From Rhodoferax sp. (lineage in GTDB: Bacteria; Pseudomonadota; Gammaproteobacteria; Burkholderiales; Burkholderiaceae_C): DNA of 63,441 nt. Positions 44,932 to 53,576 of this stretch are shown here, in pieces. Under the pieces are notes generated by a model. The model was not told where the DNA came from and ran no database searches. It worked only from the letters and a program-made list of their open reading frames with translations. Every line of letters begins with the position of its first letter. Within the stretch, counting starts at the first letter, position 1. A program made the position numbers and the translations under genes. The DNA lies in NCBI GenBank assembly GCA_016790475.1, contig JAEUOX010000176.1, positions 1 through 63,441 on the forward strand, in the 5' to 3' direction.

Positions 44932-46521
44932 ATGCACACCACCCGCCATGCCCTGCGCCCCCTGCTGACCGCCCTGCTGGCGGCCGGCCTGCCTCTGGGC
45001 GCCGCATTCGCCCAGGGCACCCCCGCGCCGGCCGCGCCCGCCGCCGTGGCCGAGCCCACGCTCGACATCCGGGGTTTCAAGATCGACGGCGACAACCCGT
45101 TGTCCGAGGCCCAGACCGGCGCGGTGCTCGCGCCCTTCACCGGCGACAAGCGCGGCCTGAGCCAGATCGAGGCCGCCGCCACCGCGCTGGAGCGGGCCAT
45201 CCGGGCCGAGGGCTTCGTGTTCCACCGCGTGTTCGTGCCGGTCCAGAAGCCGGTCGACGGGCAGATCAGCCTGCAGATCCTGCGCTTCACGCTGGACCAG
45301 GTCACGATGAGCGGCAACGAGAAGTTCAGCACCGAGAACATCCGCCGCAGCCTGCCCGCACTCGTCGAGGGCAAGGCACCGGACATCTACGAGATCGGCC
45401 GCGACCTGACCGCCGCCAACGCGAACCCGGCCAAGCAGGTGCAGGTGACCTTCCGCGAGTCGGCCAAGCCGGATGCGGTGGACGCGGTGCTGCGGGTCAA
45501 GGACACCGACCCGCTGGCCTACTTCGTCAACTACACGACCAACTACTCCGTGCGCCCGCGTGCGCCGAACGACAACGTGCACCGGCTGACGGCCGGGCTG
45601 CAGCACGCCAACCTGTTCGACCGGGACCATGTCGGCGCGCTGACCTATACCACCGACCCGAACCGCATCCGCAGCGTGACGCTGTTCGGCGCCTACTACC
45701 AGATGCCGATCTACGGCACCGGCATCAACCTGTCGGCCTACCTCAACAGCTCGGATGTCAACTCCGGCCAGGTGGCCGGCGGCATCGACGTCAGCGGGCA
45801 GGGCCAGTTCATGGGGGTGCGCGCGACGCTGGCACTGGAGCGGCGCGGCAAGCTGCAGCAGACGGTCGGCCTGGCGCTGGACCGGCGCTACTTCGAGAAC
45901 AACTCCACCTTCAATGGCGCCCGCATCCTGCCCAACGTCGGCTCGATGCCGCTGTCGGTGCGCTACACCGCGCGCCAGGAGGAAACCTGGGGCACCGTGG
46001 GGGGCAGCATCGACCTGGTCACCAACCTCGGCTTCGGGCGCGGCAACAGCGGCCAGAGCTATGCCGCGAACGGCGGCACCCGCACCTGGAACGCGCTGCG
46101 TTATGCGGTCGACGGCAACTACCGGCTCAACGAATGGACGCTGACCGGGCGCTGGCGCGGGCAGTTCAGCGGAAATGCGCTGATCGCCGGTGAACAGTTC
46201 GGGCTGGGAGGTGTCGGCTCGGTGCGGGGCTTTGCCGACCGCGTCGTGGCCGGGGACCGCGGCTACTCGGTGAACCTGGAGGCGCAGGGGCCGGAGATGT
46301 TCTTCCCGCAGTTCCGCCCGCTGTTCTTCCTCGACACCGGTCGCGTGCATTCACGCACCGCCAGCGTCACCGAGGATCTGCTCAGCGTCGGCGTCGGCCT
46401 GCGCTGGTCCAGCCCGCATGTCGACGTCTCGGCCGACCTGGGCAAGGTGCTGTCGGCGCAGATCGGTGAACTGCGCAACAACCCGGTGCGCCTGCATGTG
46501 GCGCTGACCTACCGGTTCTGA
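44932..46521 (+). CDS. Two-partner secretion outer-membrane transporter (TpsB, FhaC/ShlB family)
   Basis: Outer-membrane beta-barrel exporter, 529 residues. It has a signal peptide (cleavage near AFA/QGTPAP), two POTRA domains (about residues 42-190; first strand LDIRGFKIDGDN) and a 16-strand barrel. The conserved motif GSVRGFAD lies in loop 6, and the protein ends in an aromatic residue (HVALTYRF), as outer-membrane proteins do. It should secrete the large TpsA encoded two genes upstream. It lies 25 bases after the FecR-domain gene, so the three probably form one operon. Confidence 0.93.
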   Translation: MHTTRHALRPLLTALLAAGLPLGAAFAQGTPAPAAPAAVAEPTLDIRGFKIDGDNPLSEAQTGAVLAPFTGDKRGLSQIEAAATALERAIRAEGFVFHRVFVPVQKPVDGQISLQILRFTLDQVTMSGNEKFSTENIRRSLPALVEGKAPDIYEIGRDLTAANANPAKQVQVTFRESAKPDAVDAVLRVKDTDPLAYFVNYTTNYSVRPRAPNDNVHRLTAGLQHANLFDRDHVGALTYTTDPNRIRSVTLFGAYYQMPIYGTGINLSAYLNSSDVNSGQVAGGIDVSGQGQFMGVRATLALERRGKLQQTVGLALDRRYFENNSTFNGARILPNVGSMPLSVRYTARQEETWGTVGGSIDLVTNLGFGRGNSGQSYAANGGTRTWNALRYAVDGNYRLNEWTLTGRWRGQFSGNALIAGEQFGLGGVGSVRGFADRVVAGDRGYSVNLEAQGPEMFFPQFRPLFFLDTGRVHSRTASVTEDLLSVGVGLRWSSPHVDVSADLGKVLSAQIGELRNNPVRLHVALTYRF

Positions 46522-46530
46522 GCCGTTGCC

Positions 46531-46549
46531 GCGGCGCGCTGCGCGCCGC
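46531..46549 (+). terminator. Possible terminator after tpsB
   Basis: GCGGCGC-GCTGC-GCGCCGC forms a 7-bp GC stem just after the tpsB stop. No T-run follows, so any termination would be weak or Rho-assisted. Confidence 0.3.
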
Positions 46550-46620
46550 CGGATGATCTGGATCAACCCTGCTGCTGCGGGTGGAACGTATGCTGCGCGC
46601 CTACGTTTCCGGAGATGCCG

Positions 46621-47130
46621 ATGTCCCTGCTTGAATGGTCCGATGCGCTGGCCCTGGACCTGCCCGCGATGGATGACACCCACCGCGAGTTCGTCGACCT
46701 GCTGGCCCAGGTGTCGTCGGCCGACGAGGCCGGGCTGATGGCCTGCTGGCAGGCCCTGGTGGACCACACCGACGAACACTTCGGCCGGGAGGACCACTGG
46801 ATGCGCTCCACCGGCTTCTCGTCGTCCAACTGCCACAGCATGCAGCATCAGGTGGTGCTGCAGGTCATGCGCGAGGGCCTGCTGCGTGGCCACGCCGGCC
46901 AGCAGGACCTGGTGCGCCAGATGGCCCGCGAGCTGGCGCTCTGGTTCCCGCAACATGCGCAGTCGATGGATGCCGCGCTGGCGCTGCACCTGCGGGGTGT
47001 GGGCTTCGATCCGGCCTCCGGCGTGGTGCACATGCCGGCCTCGCTGCCCCGCGGGGCGATCCATGGCTGCGGCGGGGCCACCTGCTCCGATCCGGCCGCG
47101 CAGACCGAGCCGGTTGCCGAAACTGCATGA
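46621..47130 (+). CDS. Bacteriohemerythrin
   Basis: A 169-residue four-helix hemerythrin that binds O2 at a di-iron site. Ligand motifs are DDTHREF (His21), HTDEHFGRED (His53, Glu57), CHSMQHQVV and WFPQHAQSMD. A C-terminal tail of about 40 residues with two Cys (HGCGGATC) extends past the family domain. I choose ATG 46621 because the GGAG at 46611-46614 directly abuts the ATG at 46615. The stop overlaps the next gene by ATGA. It may serve oxygen storage or sensing beside the oxygen-using purine enzymes, but that is inference. Confidence 0.9.
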   Translation: MSLLEWSDALALDLPAMDDTHREFVDLLAQVSSADEAGLMACWQALVDHTDEHFGREDHWMRSTGFSSSNCHSMQHQVVLQVMREGLLRGHAGQQDLVRQMARELALWFPQHAQSMDAALALHLRGVGFDPASGVVHMPASLPRGAIHGCGGATCSDPAAQTEPVAETA

Positions 47131-47759
47131 GCAGCATACCGGCGCCCCCGCCCGGCGCCGCCGGCCTGGCACGCCACCGTCCGCACGAGGATGTCCAGGC
47201 GCTGCTCACCGGCACGCTGTTCGTGGCGCTGGGCGCCGTGCTCCTGGCGCAGGCCGGCTTGCTGACCGGGGGCACGGCCGGGCTGGCGTTCCTGATCCAC
47301 TACGCCACCGGCGCGGACTTCGGCACGGCCTTCTTCCTCGTCAACCTGCCGTTCTACCTGTTCGCCTGGCGCCGCATGGGCCGCGCCTTCACGCTGAAGA
47401 CCTTCGCGGCGGTGGCGCTGGTATCCGGCTTTGCGCACGCGCTCCCGCTCGGGCTGACGCTGCAGGTGGCCTCCACGCCGCTGGCCGCGGTGCTGGGCGG
47501 CCTGCTGTGTGGGGCCGGCATGCTGATGCTGTTTCGCCACCAGGCCAGCCTGGGTGGCATGAACACCGTGGTGCTCTACCTGCAGCAGCGCCGGGGCTGG
47601 CGGGCCGGCCATGTGCAGCTGGCGATCGACAGCGCCATCGTGTTGGCGGCGCTGGCGGTGGCCAGCTGGGACCGTGTGGCCTGGTCGGTGCTGGGCGCGG
47701 TGGTGCTGAACCTGACGCTGGCCATCAACCACCGCCCGGGCCGCTACATGGCGGTGTGA
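47127..47759 (+). CDS. YitT family membrane protein
   Basis: A 210-residue membrane protein with about five to six helices. The segments LLTGGTAGLAFLIHYATG and FRHQASLGGMNTVVLYLQQ match the YitT/DUF161 pattern. Members are conserved but uncharacterised. The ATG overlaps the hemerythrin stop by ATGA, so the two are likely co-translated. Function unknown. Confidence 0.8.
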   Translation: MSSIPAPPPGAAGLARHRPHEDVQALLTGTLFVALGAVLLAQAGLLTGGTAGLAFLIHYATGADFGTAFFLVNLPFYLFAWRRMGRAFTLKTFAAVALVSGFAHALPLGLTLQVASTPLAAVLGGLLCGAGMLMLFRHQASLGGMNTVVLYLQQRRGWRAGHVQLAIDSAIVLAALAVASWDRVAWSVLGAVVLNLTLAINHRPGRYMAV

Positions 47760-47774
47760 CCCGCCGCGCGGCGC

Positions 47775-49166
47775 TCAGCCGCGCAGCTGCAGCGCCAGCA
47801 GGTTGTGCCGCTCGATCAGCGGGCCGAGCTCCAGCGTGGCCAACTGCCCCTCGCGCACCACGATGCGCCCGTGCACGATGGTCCAGGCCGCCTGCGGGCT
47901 GCTGCACAGCACCAGGCTGCCCACCGGGTCATGCACAGCGCCGCCGGCAAAGCCGAGCGTGCGCAGGTCGAACAGCGCGAGATCGGCACACAGACCGGGT
48001 GCGATGTGTCCGATGTCGCTGCGGCCCAGCACCTCGGCCCCGCCGCGCGTGGCCAGCGCCAGCGCGTCGCGCGCACCCATGTCGGCCGGGCCGTGGTCGC
48101 AGCCGAAAGGCTCCAGCGAGCGGCCCACCCGTGCCAGCAGCAGGGCCTGGCGCGCCTCGTTGACCATGTGCGCGGCATCGTTGCTGGCGCTTCCATCCAC
48201 GCCCAGGCCCACCGGCACGCCGGCCAGCCGCATGCGGCGCACCGGTGCGATGCCGCTGGCCAGTCGCATGTTGCTGCAGGGGCAGTGGGCCACGCCGGTG
48301 CGGGTCGCAGCGAACAGCCGGATGCCGGCGTCGTCCAGCTTGACGCAGTGCGCATGCCAGACATCCGGGCCGACCCAGCCGAGGTCCTGCGCGTACTCGG
48401 CCGGCGTGCAGCCGAACTTCTCGCGGCTGTAGGCGATGTCGTGGTCGTTCTCCGCCAGGTGCGTGTGCAGCCGCACGCCGAAGCTGCGTGCCAGCTGCGC
48501 GGATTCGCGCATCAGGTCGCGGCTGACGCTGAACGGCGAGCAGGGCGCCAGCGCGATCTGCAGCATCGCGCCATGGCCGGCATCGTGGTGCGTCTCGATC
48601 AGGCGCTGCGCATCGCGCAGGATCGCGTCCTCCCGCTCGACCACCGCGTCCGGGGGCAACCCGCCCTGCGACTGCCCGACGCTCATGCTCCCGCGCGTGG
48701 CGGTGAAGCGCATGCCGATATCCTGCGCGGCCTCGATGCTGTCCTCCAGCCGCACGCCGTTGGGGTAGATGTACAGGTGGTCGCTGCTGGTGGTGCAGCC
48801 ACTCAGCAGCAGCTCGGCCATGGCCAGCCGGGTCGAGACCTGCACCATCTCCGGCGTCAGCCCGGCCCATAGCGGGTACAGGCCGCGCAGCCAGCTGAAC
48901 AGCTCGGCGTCCTGCACCGGCCGTACCGCCCGGGTCAGCGACTGGTACATGTGGTGGTGCGTGTTCACCAGCCCGGGCGTCACCAGATGGCCCCGTGCGT
49001 CGATGACCTCGTCGGCGGTCTGCGGCAGGCTTTCGGCCGGGCCGATGGCCTCGATCCGGTGGCCGCGCACCAGGATCGAGGCTCGGGTCAGCTCCCGCGC
49101 CTGGCCGGGGTCGGCATGGTCGAAGGTGGCAATGCAGTCGGCGTCGCGGATCAGCAGGGTTCGCAT
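47775..49166 (-). CDS. 8-oxoguanine deaminase (amidohydrolase family)
   Basis: Metal-dependent amidohydrolase of 463 residues. The metal-site motifs are GLVNTHHHMYQSLTRA (the HxH pair), THLAEN (His) and GVDGSASND (the catalytic Asp). This pattern fits the 8-oxoguanine deaminase/chlorohydrolase branch, which converts 8-oxoguanine to urate. That product feeds PuuD and fits the purine cluster. The start at 49166 (MRTLLIRDADC) is conserved; an earlier start at 49199 is unlikely. It is divergent from the glycerate kinase gene. Guanine deaminase is the main alternative. Confidence 0.83.
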   Translation of the reverse strand: MRTLLIRDADCIATFDHADPGQARELTRASILVRGHRIEAIGPAESLPQTADEVIDARGHLVTPGLVNTHHHMYQSLTRAVRPVQDAELFSWLRGLYPLWAGLTPEMVQVSTRLAMAELLLSGCTTSSDHLYIYPNGVRLEDSIEAAQDIGMRFTATRGSMSVGQSQGGLPPDAVVEREDAILRDAQRLIETHHDAGHGAMLQIALAPCSPFSVSRDLMRESAQLARSFGVRLHTHLAENDHDIAYSREKFGCTPAEYAQDLGWVGPDVWHAHCVKLDDAGIRLFAATRTGVAHCPCSNMRLASGIAPVRRMRLAGVPVGLGVDGSASNDAAHMVNEARQALLLARVGRSLEPFGCDHGPADMGARDALALATRGGAEVLGRSDIGHIAPGLCADLALFDLRTLGFAGGAVHDPVGSLVLCSSPQAAWTIVHGRIVVREGQLATLELGPLIERHNLLALQLRG

Positions 49167-49225
49167 GGCGGGGTGCTCGGAGGTTCGCGGAGGCGGCACA
49201 ATGCGGCGAGGCTTCCTCGCGCACC

Positions 49226-50566
49226 ATGTCCGGCATCCATCCTATCCCGTCCGCATCGGCCCAGCCGCGTGCGTTCCTGGAGCACCTGTTCCGGGTCGCG
49301 GTGCAGCGCGCCTTGCCGCTGCACTGCATGGCGCCCTTCCTGCCGCCACCGCCGGATCCGGCCCAGGGCGGACGCACGCTGGTGCTGGGCGCCGGCAAGG
49401 CCGCCGGCGCGATGGCGCAGGCGGTGGAGGCCCTGTGGCCGGCGGACCGGCCGCTGGACGGACTGGTCGTGACCCGCTACCGCCACACGCCGCCCCGGCC
49501 CCCCGGGCTGGCACAGCGCATCGAGGTGGTGGAGGCGGCCCATCCGGTGCCCGACGCCGCCGGCCTGGCCGCGGCGCAGCGCATCCTGGGGCTGGCGCAC
49601 GGGCTGGGCCCGCAGGACCTGGTGCTGTGTCTGGTGTCCGGCGGCGCGTCGGCGCTGCTGACCTGGCCTGTCGAGCCGCTGACGCTGGCGGACAAGCAGG
49701 CACTGAACCAGGCCCTGCTGCACAGCGGGGCCGGCATCACCGAGATGAACTGCGTGCGCAAGCACCTCTCGCGGATCAAGGGTGGCCGGCTGGCCGCGGC
49801 CTGCGCGCCGGCGCGGGTCGTCACGCTGGCGATCAGCGACGTCCCGGGGGACGACCCGGCGACGATCGGCAGCGGGCCGACCGTGCCGGACGCCACCACC
49901 TGTGCCGATGCGCTGGCGATCATCGCGCGCTACCGGATCCCGGTGCCGGATGCGCTGCTGGCCGCGCTGCGGGCCGGCACGCTGGAGACCCCCAAACCGG
50001 GCGACCCGGCGTTCGCCGGCCAGGCGGTGCACCTGGTGGCTACCCCGCAGCAAAGCCTGGAGGCCGCGGCCCAGGCGGCCCGCGCGACGGGTGTGGAGGC
50101 CCACATCCTGGGGGACGATCTGGAGGGGGAGTCCCGCGAGGTCGCGAAGGTGCATGCAGCCATCGCGCGGGCGGTGGCCCGCCGCGGCCAGCCCTTTGCG
50201 CGCCCGTGCGTGATCCTCAGCGGCGGCGAGACCACCGTCACCGTGCGGCCGCCACCGGCCGGCTCCGCCCCCGGCCGTGGCGGGCGTGCCGGCGAGTTCT
50301 GTCTCGGCCTGGCACAGGCCCTGGCCGGTGAGCCGGGCGTGTACGCGCTGGCCGCCGACACCGACGGCATCGACGGCGTCGAGGACAACGCCGGCGCCTG
50401 GGTCGCACCGGACACCCTGCAGCGTGCCGCCGCCGCGGGCCTGCGACTGGCCGCGCACCTGGAGCGCAATGACGCCTACGGCTTCTTCGAGCCGCTGGGG
50501 GATCTGGTGCGCACCGGGCCCACGCACACCAACGTCAACGACTTCCGGGCGATCCTGGTCGTGTAG
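49226..50566 (+). CDS. Glycerate 2-kinase (MOFRL family)
   Basis: A 446-residue kinase of the GckA/TtuD family that phosphorylates D-glycerate to 2-phosphoglycerate. It has the N-terminal domain VLGAGKAAGAMAQAVE, the segment LVSGGASALL, ISDVPGDDPATIGSGPT, and a MOFRL domain (GRAGEFCLGLA, DTDGIDG, NDAYGFF). Glycerate arises from glyoxylate, the carbon end product of ureide breakdown, which explains its place here. It is divergent from the 8-oxoguanine deaminase gene. Older annotations call this family hydroxypyruvate reductase. Confidence 0.9.
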   Translation: MSGIHPIPSASAQPRAFLEHLFRVAVQRALPLHCMAPFLPPPPDPAQGGRTLVLGAGKAAGAMAQAVEALWPADRPLDGLVVTRYRHTPPRPPGLAQRIEVVEAAHPVPDAAGLAAAQRILGLAHGLGPQDLVLCLVSGGASALLTWPVEPLTLADKQALNQALLHSGAGITEMNCVRKHLSRIKGGRLAAACAPARVVTLAISDVPGDDPATIGSGPTVPDATTCADALAIIARYRIPVPDALLAALRAGTLETPKPGDPAFAGQAVHLVATPQQSLEAAAQAARATGVEAHILGDDLEGESREVAKVHAAIARAVARRGQPFARPCVILSGGETTVTVRPPPAGSAPGRGGRAGEFCLGLAQALAGEPGVYALAADTDGIDGVEDNAGAWVAPDTLQRAAAAGLRLAAHLERNDAYGFFEPLGDLVRTGPTHTNVNDFRAILVV

Positions 50567-50582
50567 CGGCTGCTTGGCTTCT

Positions 50583-50600
50583 GTTTGATGTTCCTCAAAC
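50583..50600. promoter_or_regulatory. Fnr/Dnr-like inverted repeat upstream of a Crp-family gene
   Basis: GTTTGA-TGTTCC-TCAAAC is a perfect 6-base inverted repeat. Read as TTGAT-GTTC-CTCAA (50585-50598) it differs from the Fnr box TTGAT-N4-ATCAA at one base. It lies 33 bases before the regulator start, suggesting autoregulation. Confidence 0.55.
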
Positions 50601-50632
50601 CGGGGGGCTGCAAAGCTTGGCACATTCACGCC

Positions 50633-51256
50633 ATGCTGACCGCACAGTTCCCCGATCCCACCGCTGAAAGTCTGGTCATTCGCCAGGGCGAGGTGTTGTT
50701 GCACCGCGGCGCGACGCCCGCCTGGGTCACCCATGTCGAGTCTGGCCGGGTCGCCCTGGGCCTGATGGAGAACGGCGTCCTGGCGCACCAGCTCGGCTCG
50801 GTCCAGGGCCCGTTATGGCTGGAGGTCTCCTGCGCGGTGCTGGGCCTGCCGAGCGCGGTTGATGCCGTGGCCGAGACCGAGTTGCGCCTGCGGCGACTGC
50901 CCCTGCCGGCATTCCGCACCTGGATCGGCAGCCTGCCGCCGTCCGCCCAGGGCGTGCTGCATGACGTGGCCATGGCCCACCGCCAGCAGTCCGAGCTGGC
51001 TGTCAGCCGGCTGGCCAAGGACGCCGAGGCCCGGTGCGCGGAATGGCTGCTGGCCCATGCACAGACCAGCGCCCAGGGTTCGGTCGCCGTGATGCTGAAC
51101 CAGCGCAAGCGGCTGATCGCGGCGCAGCTGGGCATCGCCCCGGAAACGCTGTCGCGCGTGCTGCGGCACCTGCGCGAACGCAGCCTGATCAGCGGCTCCG
51201 GACGGGTCGTCAACCTGGTCGACCCGGGCGGCCTGCGCTCCCTCGCCGGCGTCTGA
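50633..51256 (+). CDS. Crp/Fnr family transcriptional regulator
   Basis: A 207-residue regulator with an N-terminal cyclic-nucleotide-binding-like beta-barrel and a C-terminal helix-turn-helix (MLNQRKRLIAAQLGIAPETLSRVLRHLRER). The recognition helix segment PETLSRVL is typical of the Dnr/Fnr group. The N-terminal Cys cluster of oxygen-sensing Fnr is absent, so a Dnr-like (nitric oxide/haem) or unknown signal is more likely. I choose ATG 50633 over ATG 50585, which lies in the Fnr-like palindrome. It is convergent with xdhB. Confidence 0.88.
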   Translation: MLTAQFPDPTAESLVIRQGEVLLHRGATPAWVTHVESGRVALGLMENGVLAHQLGSVQGPLWLEVSCAVLGLPSAVDAVAETELRLRRLPLPAFRTWIGSLPPSAQGVLHDVAMAHRQQSELAVSRLAKDAEARCAEWLLAHAQTSAQGSVAVMLNQRKRLIAAQLGIAPETLSRVLRHLRERSLISGSGRVVNLVDPGGLRSLAGV

Positions 51257-51278
51257 GCCGGCCTTCCTCGGGGTCCGG

Positions 51279-53576
51279 CTACAGCCGGCCCAGCGCGCGC
51301 AACACGTTCTCTGCGGTCGCCGGCGCCGTCAGTTGCACCGGCGCGCGGTCCCCGGGCCGCGTCGACGCCACCGCCGCCCGCAGCGCCTCATAGACACTGA
51401 TCGCCAGCATGAACGGCGGCTCGCCGACCGCCTTGCTGCCAAACACGTTGTCCTCCCGGTTGGGCTCCGGCCACAGCGCCACCTGCAGGTGGTCCGGCAC
51501 GTCCCCGGTGGCCGGGATCTTGTAGGTGCTCGGCGCGTGCGTGGCCAGGTGCCCGCGCTCGTTCCACACCAGCTGCTCGGTCGTCAGCCAGCCCATGCCC
51601 TGCACAAAGCCGCCCTCGATCTGGCCGATGTCCAGCGCCGGGTTGATCGAGCGCCCGACGTCATGCAGGATGTCCACCTTCAGCACCCGGCTCTCGCCGG
51701 TCAGCGTGTCGATGGCGACTTCGGTGCAGGCCGCGCCGTAGGCGAAGTAGTAGAACGGCCGGCCGGTCAGCGTGGTCTTGTCGTAGTGGATCTTCGGCGT
51801 GCGGTAGAAGCCGTCGCTCCAGAGCTGGATGCGGTTGGCGTAGGCCGCCTGCACCACGTCCTCGAAGCGCCGCGTGCTGCGCGGCGTGATGACCTGGCCG
51901 CCGGCGAAGCGCACCGCACCGGCGCCGCACTGGTCCAGCCCGGCGACGAACTGCGCCAGGTTGTCGCGCACGTTGCGGGCGGCGAACTGGGCCGCCCGGC
52001 CGTTGAGGTCGGTGCCGGCGGAGGCCGCCGTCGCGGAGGCATTCGGGATCTTGCTGGTGTCGCTGGCGGTGGCCAGCACCCGGTCGAAGCCGATGCCGAG
52101 TTCGTCGGCGACGATCTGCGCGATCTTCGTGTGCAGGCCCTGGCCCATCTCGGTGCCGCCATGGTTCACCTGCACGCTTCCGTCGGTGTACACATGCACC
52201 AGCGCGCCAGCCTGGTTGAACAGCGTCGCGGTAAAGGAGATGCCGAACTTCACCGGCGTCAGCGCCAGACCGCGGCGCAGCACAGGGCTCGCGGCGTTCC
52301 AGCGCGCGATCTCGGCCTGGCGCTCGCGGTAGCGGGCGGTCTGCTCCAGCCGGGTGATCAGCGGGTCGAGGATGTTGTCCTCGACGCGCATCTGGTAGTG
52401 CGTGACGTTGCGCTCCTCGATGCCGTAGAGGTTGCGCCGGCGCACATCGAGCGGGTCGCGCCCGAGCGCCCGCGCGACGTCGCCCAGGATGGTCTCGATC
52501 AGGATCACGCCCTGCGGGCCGCCAAAGCCGCGGAACGCGGTGTGGCTCTGGGTGTTCGTCTTGCAGCGGTAGGAGCTGATGTCCACATCCGCCAGGAAGT
52601 AGGCGTTGTCGCTGTGGAACACCGCCCGGTCGGCCACCGGGCCGCTGAGGTCGGCGCTGAAGCCGCAGTTGGCGGCCATGCGCAGCTGCAGGCCCTGCAG
52701 CAGGCCGTCGTCGTCGAAGCCGACGGTGTAGTCGTACCAGAACGGATGGCGCTTGCCGGTGATCATGAAGTCGTCATCGCGGTCCAGCCGCAGCTTGACC
52801 GGGCAGCGCAGCTTGTGCGCGGCGATCGCGGCCCAGACCGCCAGATGGCCGGCCTGCGTCTCCTTGCCGCCAAAGCCGCCACCCATGCGCCGGCACTCGA
52901 CGCGCACCGCATGGTTGTCCAGCCCCAGCGCGTGGGCGACCCAGTGCTGCACCTCGCCGGGATGCTGCGTGCTGGAGTACACCTGCCACTGGTTCTGCTC
53001 GAGCGGCACCACGTAGGCGATCTGCCCCTCCAGGTAGAAGTGCTCCTGGCCCCCGACCTCCAGCGTGCCGCTGAGCCGGTGCGGTGCGCGCGCCAGCGCC
53101 GCGGTCGCGTCGCCCCGGCGCACATGCACCGGCGGCAGCACGAAGCTGTTCGCGGCCAGCGCCTCCTGCGGCGTCAGGATGGCCGGCAGCGGCGTGATGT
53201 CGGCGCGCACCTGGCGGGCCGCGCGGCGCGCCTGCAGCACGGTGTCGGCGACGACCAGGCCCAGCACCTGGCCCACATGCTGGACCGTGTCGGTGGCGAA
53301 GACCGGTTCGTCGCCGGCAAAGGCGGCCAGCATCGGGTCACCCGGAATGTCGGTGGCCTGCACGATGCCGCGCACGCCGGGCAGGGCCAGTGCGGCGCTG
53401 CAGTCCAGGCCGTGCAGCCGGCCGTGCGCGATCGAAGACAGGATCGGTGCGGCATACAGCGTGCCGCGCAGCACTGGCATGTCGTCGATGTAGGTCGCGC
53501 CCCCTGCCACCTGGGCGCGGGCGCTCTCGTGGGGCCGGGACACGCCGGCGGCCGGGGCGCTGGGCATCGCGGTCAT
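51279..53576 (-). CDS. xdhB: Xanthine dehydrogenase molybdopterin-binding subunit XdhB
   Basis: Mo-cofactor subunit of 765 residues, oxidising hypoxanthine and xanthine to urate. It carries the GGGFGGKE segment, HTAFRGFGGPQG and the catalytic Glu in GSKAVGEPPFMLA. The Mo-cofactor-binding segments NHGGTEMGQGLHTK and TAASAGTDLN are also present. The start at 53576 (MTAMPSAPAAGVS) overlaps the xdhA stop by ATGA. Maturation needs XdhC, encoded about 18 kb away. The product enters the urate pathway of this window. Confidence 0.94.
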   Translation of the reverse strand: MTAMPSAPAAGVSRPHESARAQVAGGATYIDDMPVLRGTLYAAPILSSIAHGRLHGLDCSAALALPGVRGIVQATDIPGDPMLAAFAGDEPVFATDTVQHVGQVLGLVVADTVLQARRAARQVRADITPLPAILTPQEALAANSFVLPPVHVRRGDATAALARAPHRLSGTLEVGGQEHFYLEGQIAYVVPLEQNQWQVYSSTQHPGEVQHWVAHALGLDNHAVRVECRRMGGGFGGKETQAGHLAVWAAIAAHKLRCPVKLRLDRDDDFMITGKRHPFWYDYTVGFDDDGLLQGLQLRMAANCGFSADLSGPVADRAVFHSDNAYFLADVDISSYRCKTNTQSHTAFRGFGGPQGVILIETILGDVARALGRDPLDVRRRNLYGIEERNVTHYQMRVEDNILDPLITRLEQTARYRERQAEIARWNAASPVLRRGLALTPVKFGISFTATLFNQAGALVHVYTDGSVQVNHGGTEMGQGLHTKIAQIVADELGIGFDRVLATASDTSKIPNASATAASAGTDLNGRAAQFAARNVRDNLAQFVAGLDQCGAGAVRFAGGQVITPRSTRRFEDVVQAAYANRIQLWSDGFYRTPKIHYDKTTLTGRPFYYFAYGAACTEVAIDTLTGESRVLKVDILHDVGRSINPALDIGQIEGGFVQGMGWLTTEQLVWNERGHLATHAPSTYKIPATGDVPDHLQVALWPEPNREDNVFGSKAVGEPPFMLAISVYEALRAAVASTRPGDRAPVQLTAPATAENVLRALGRL

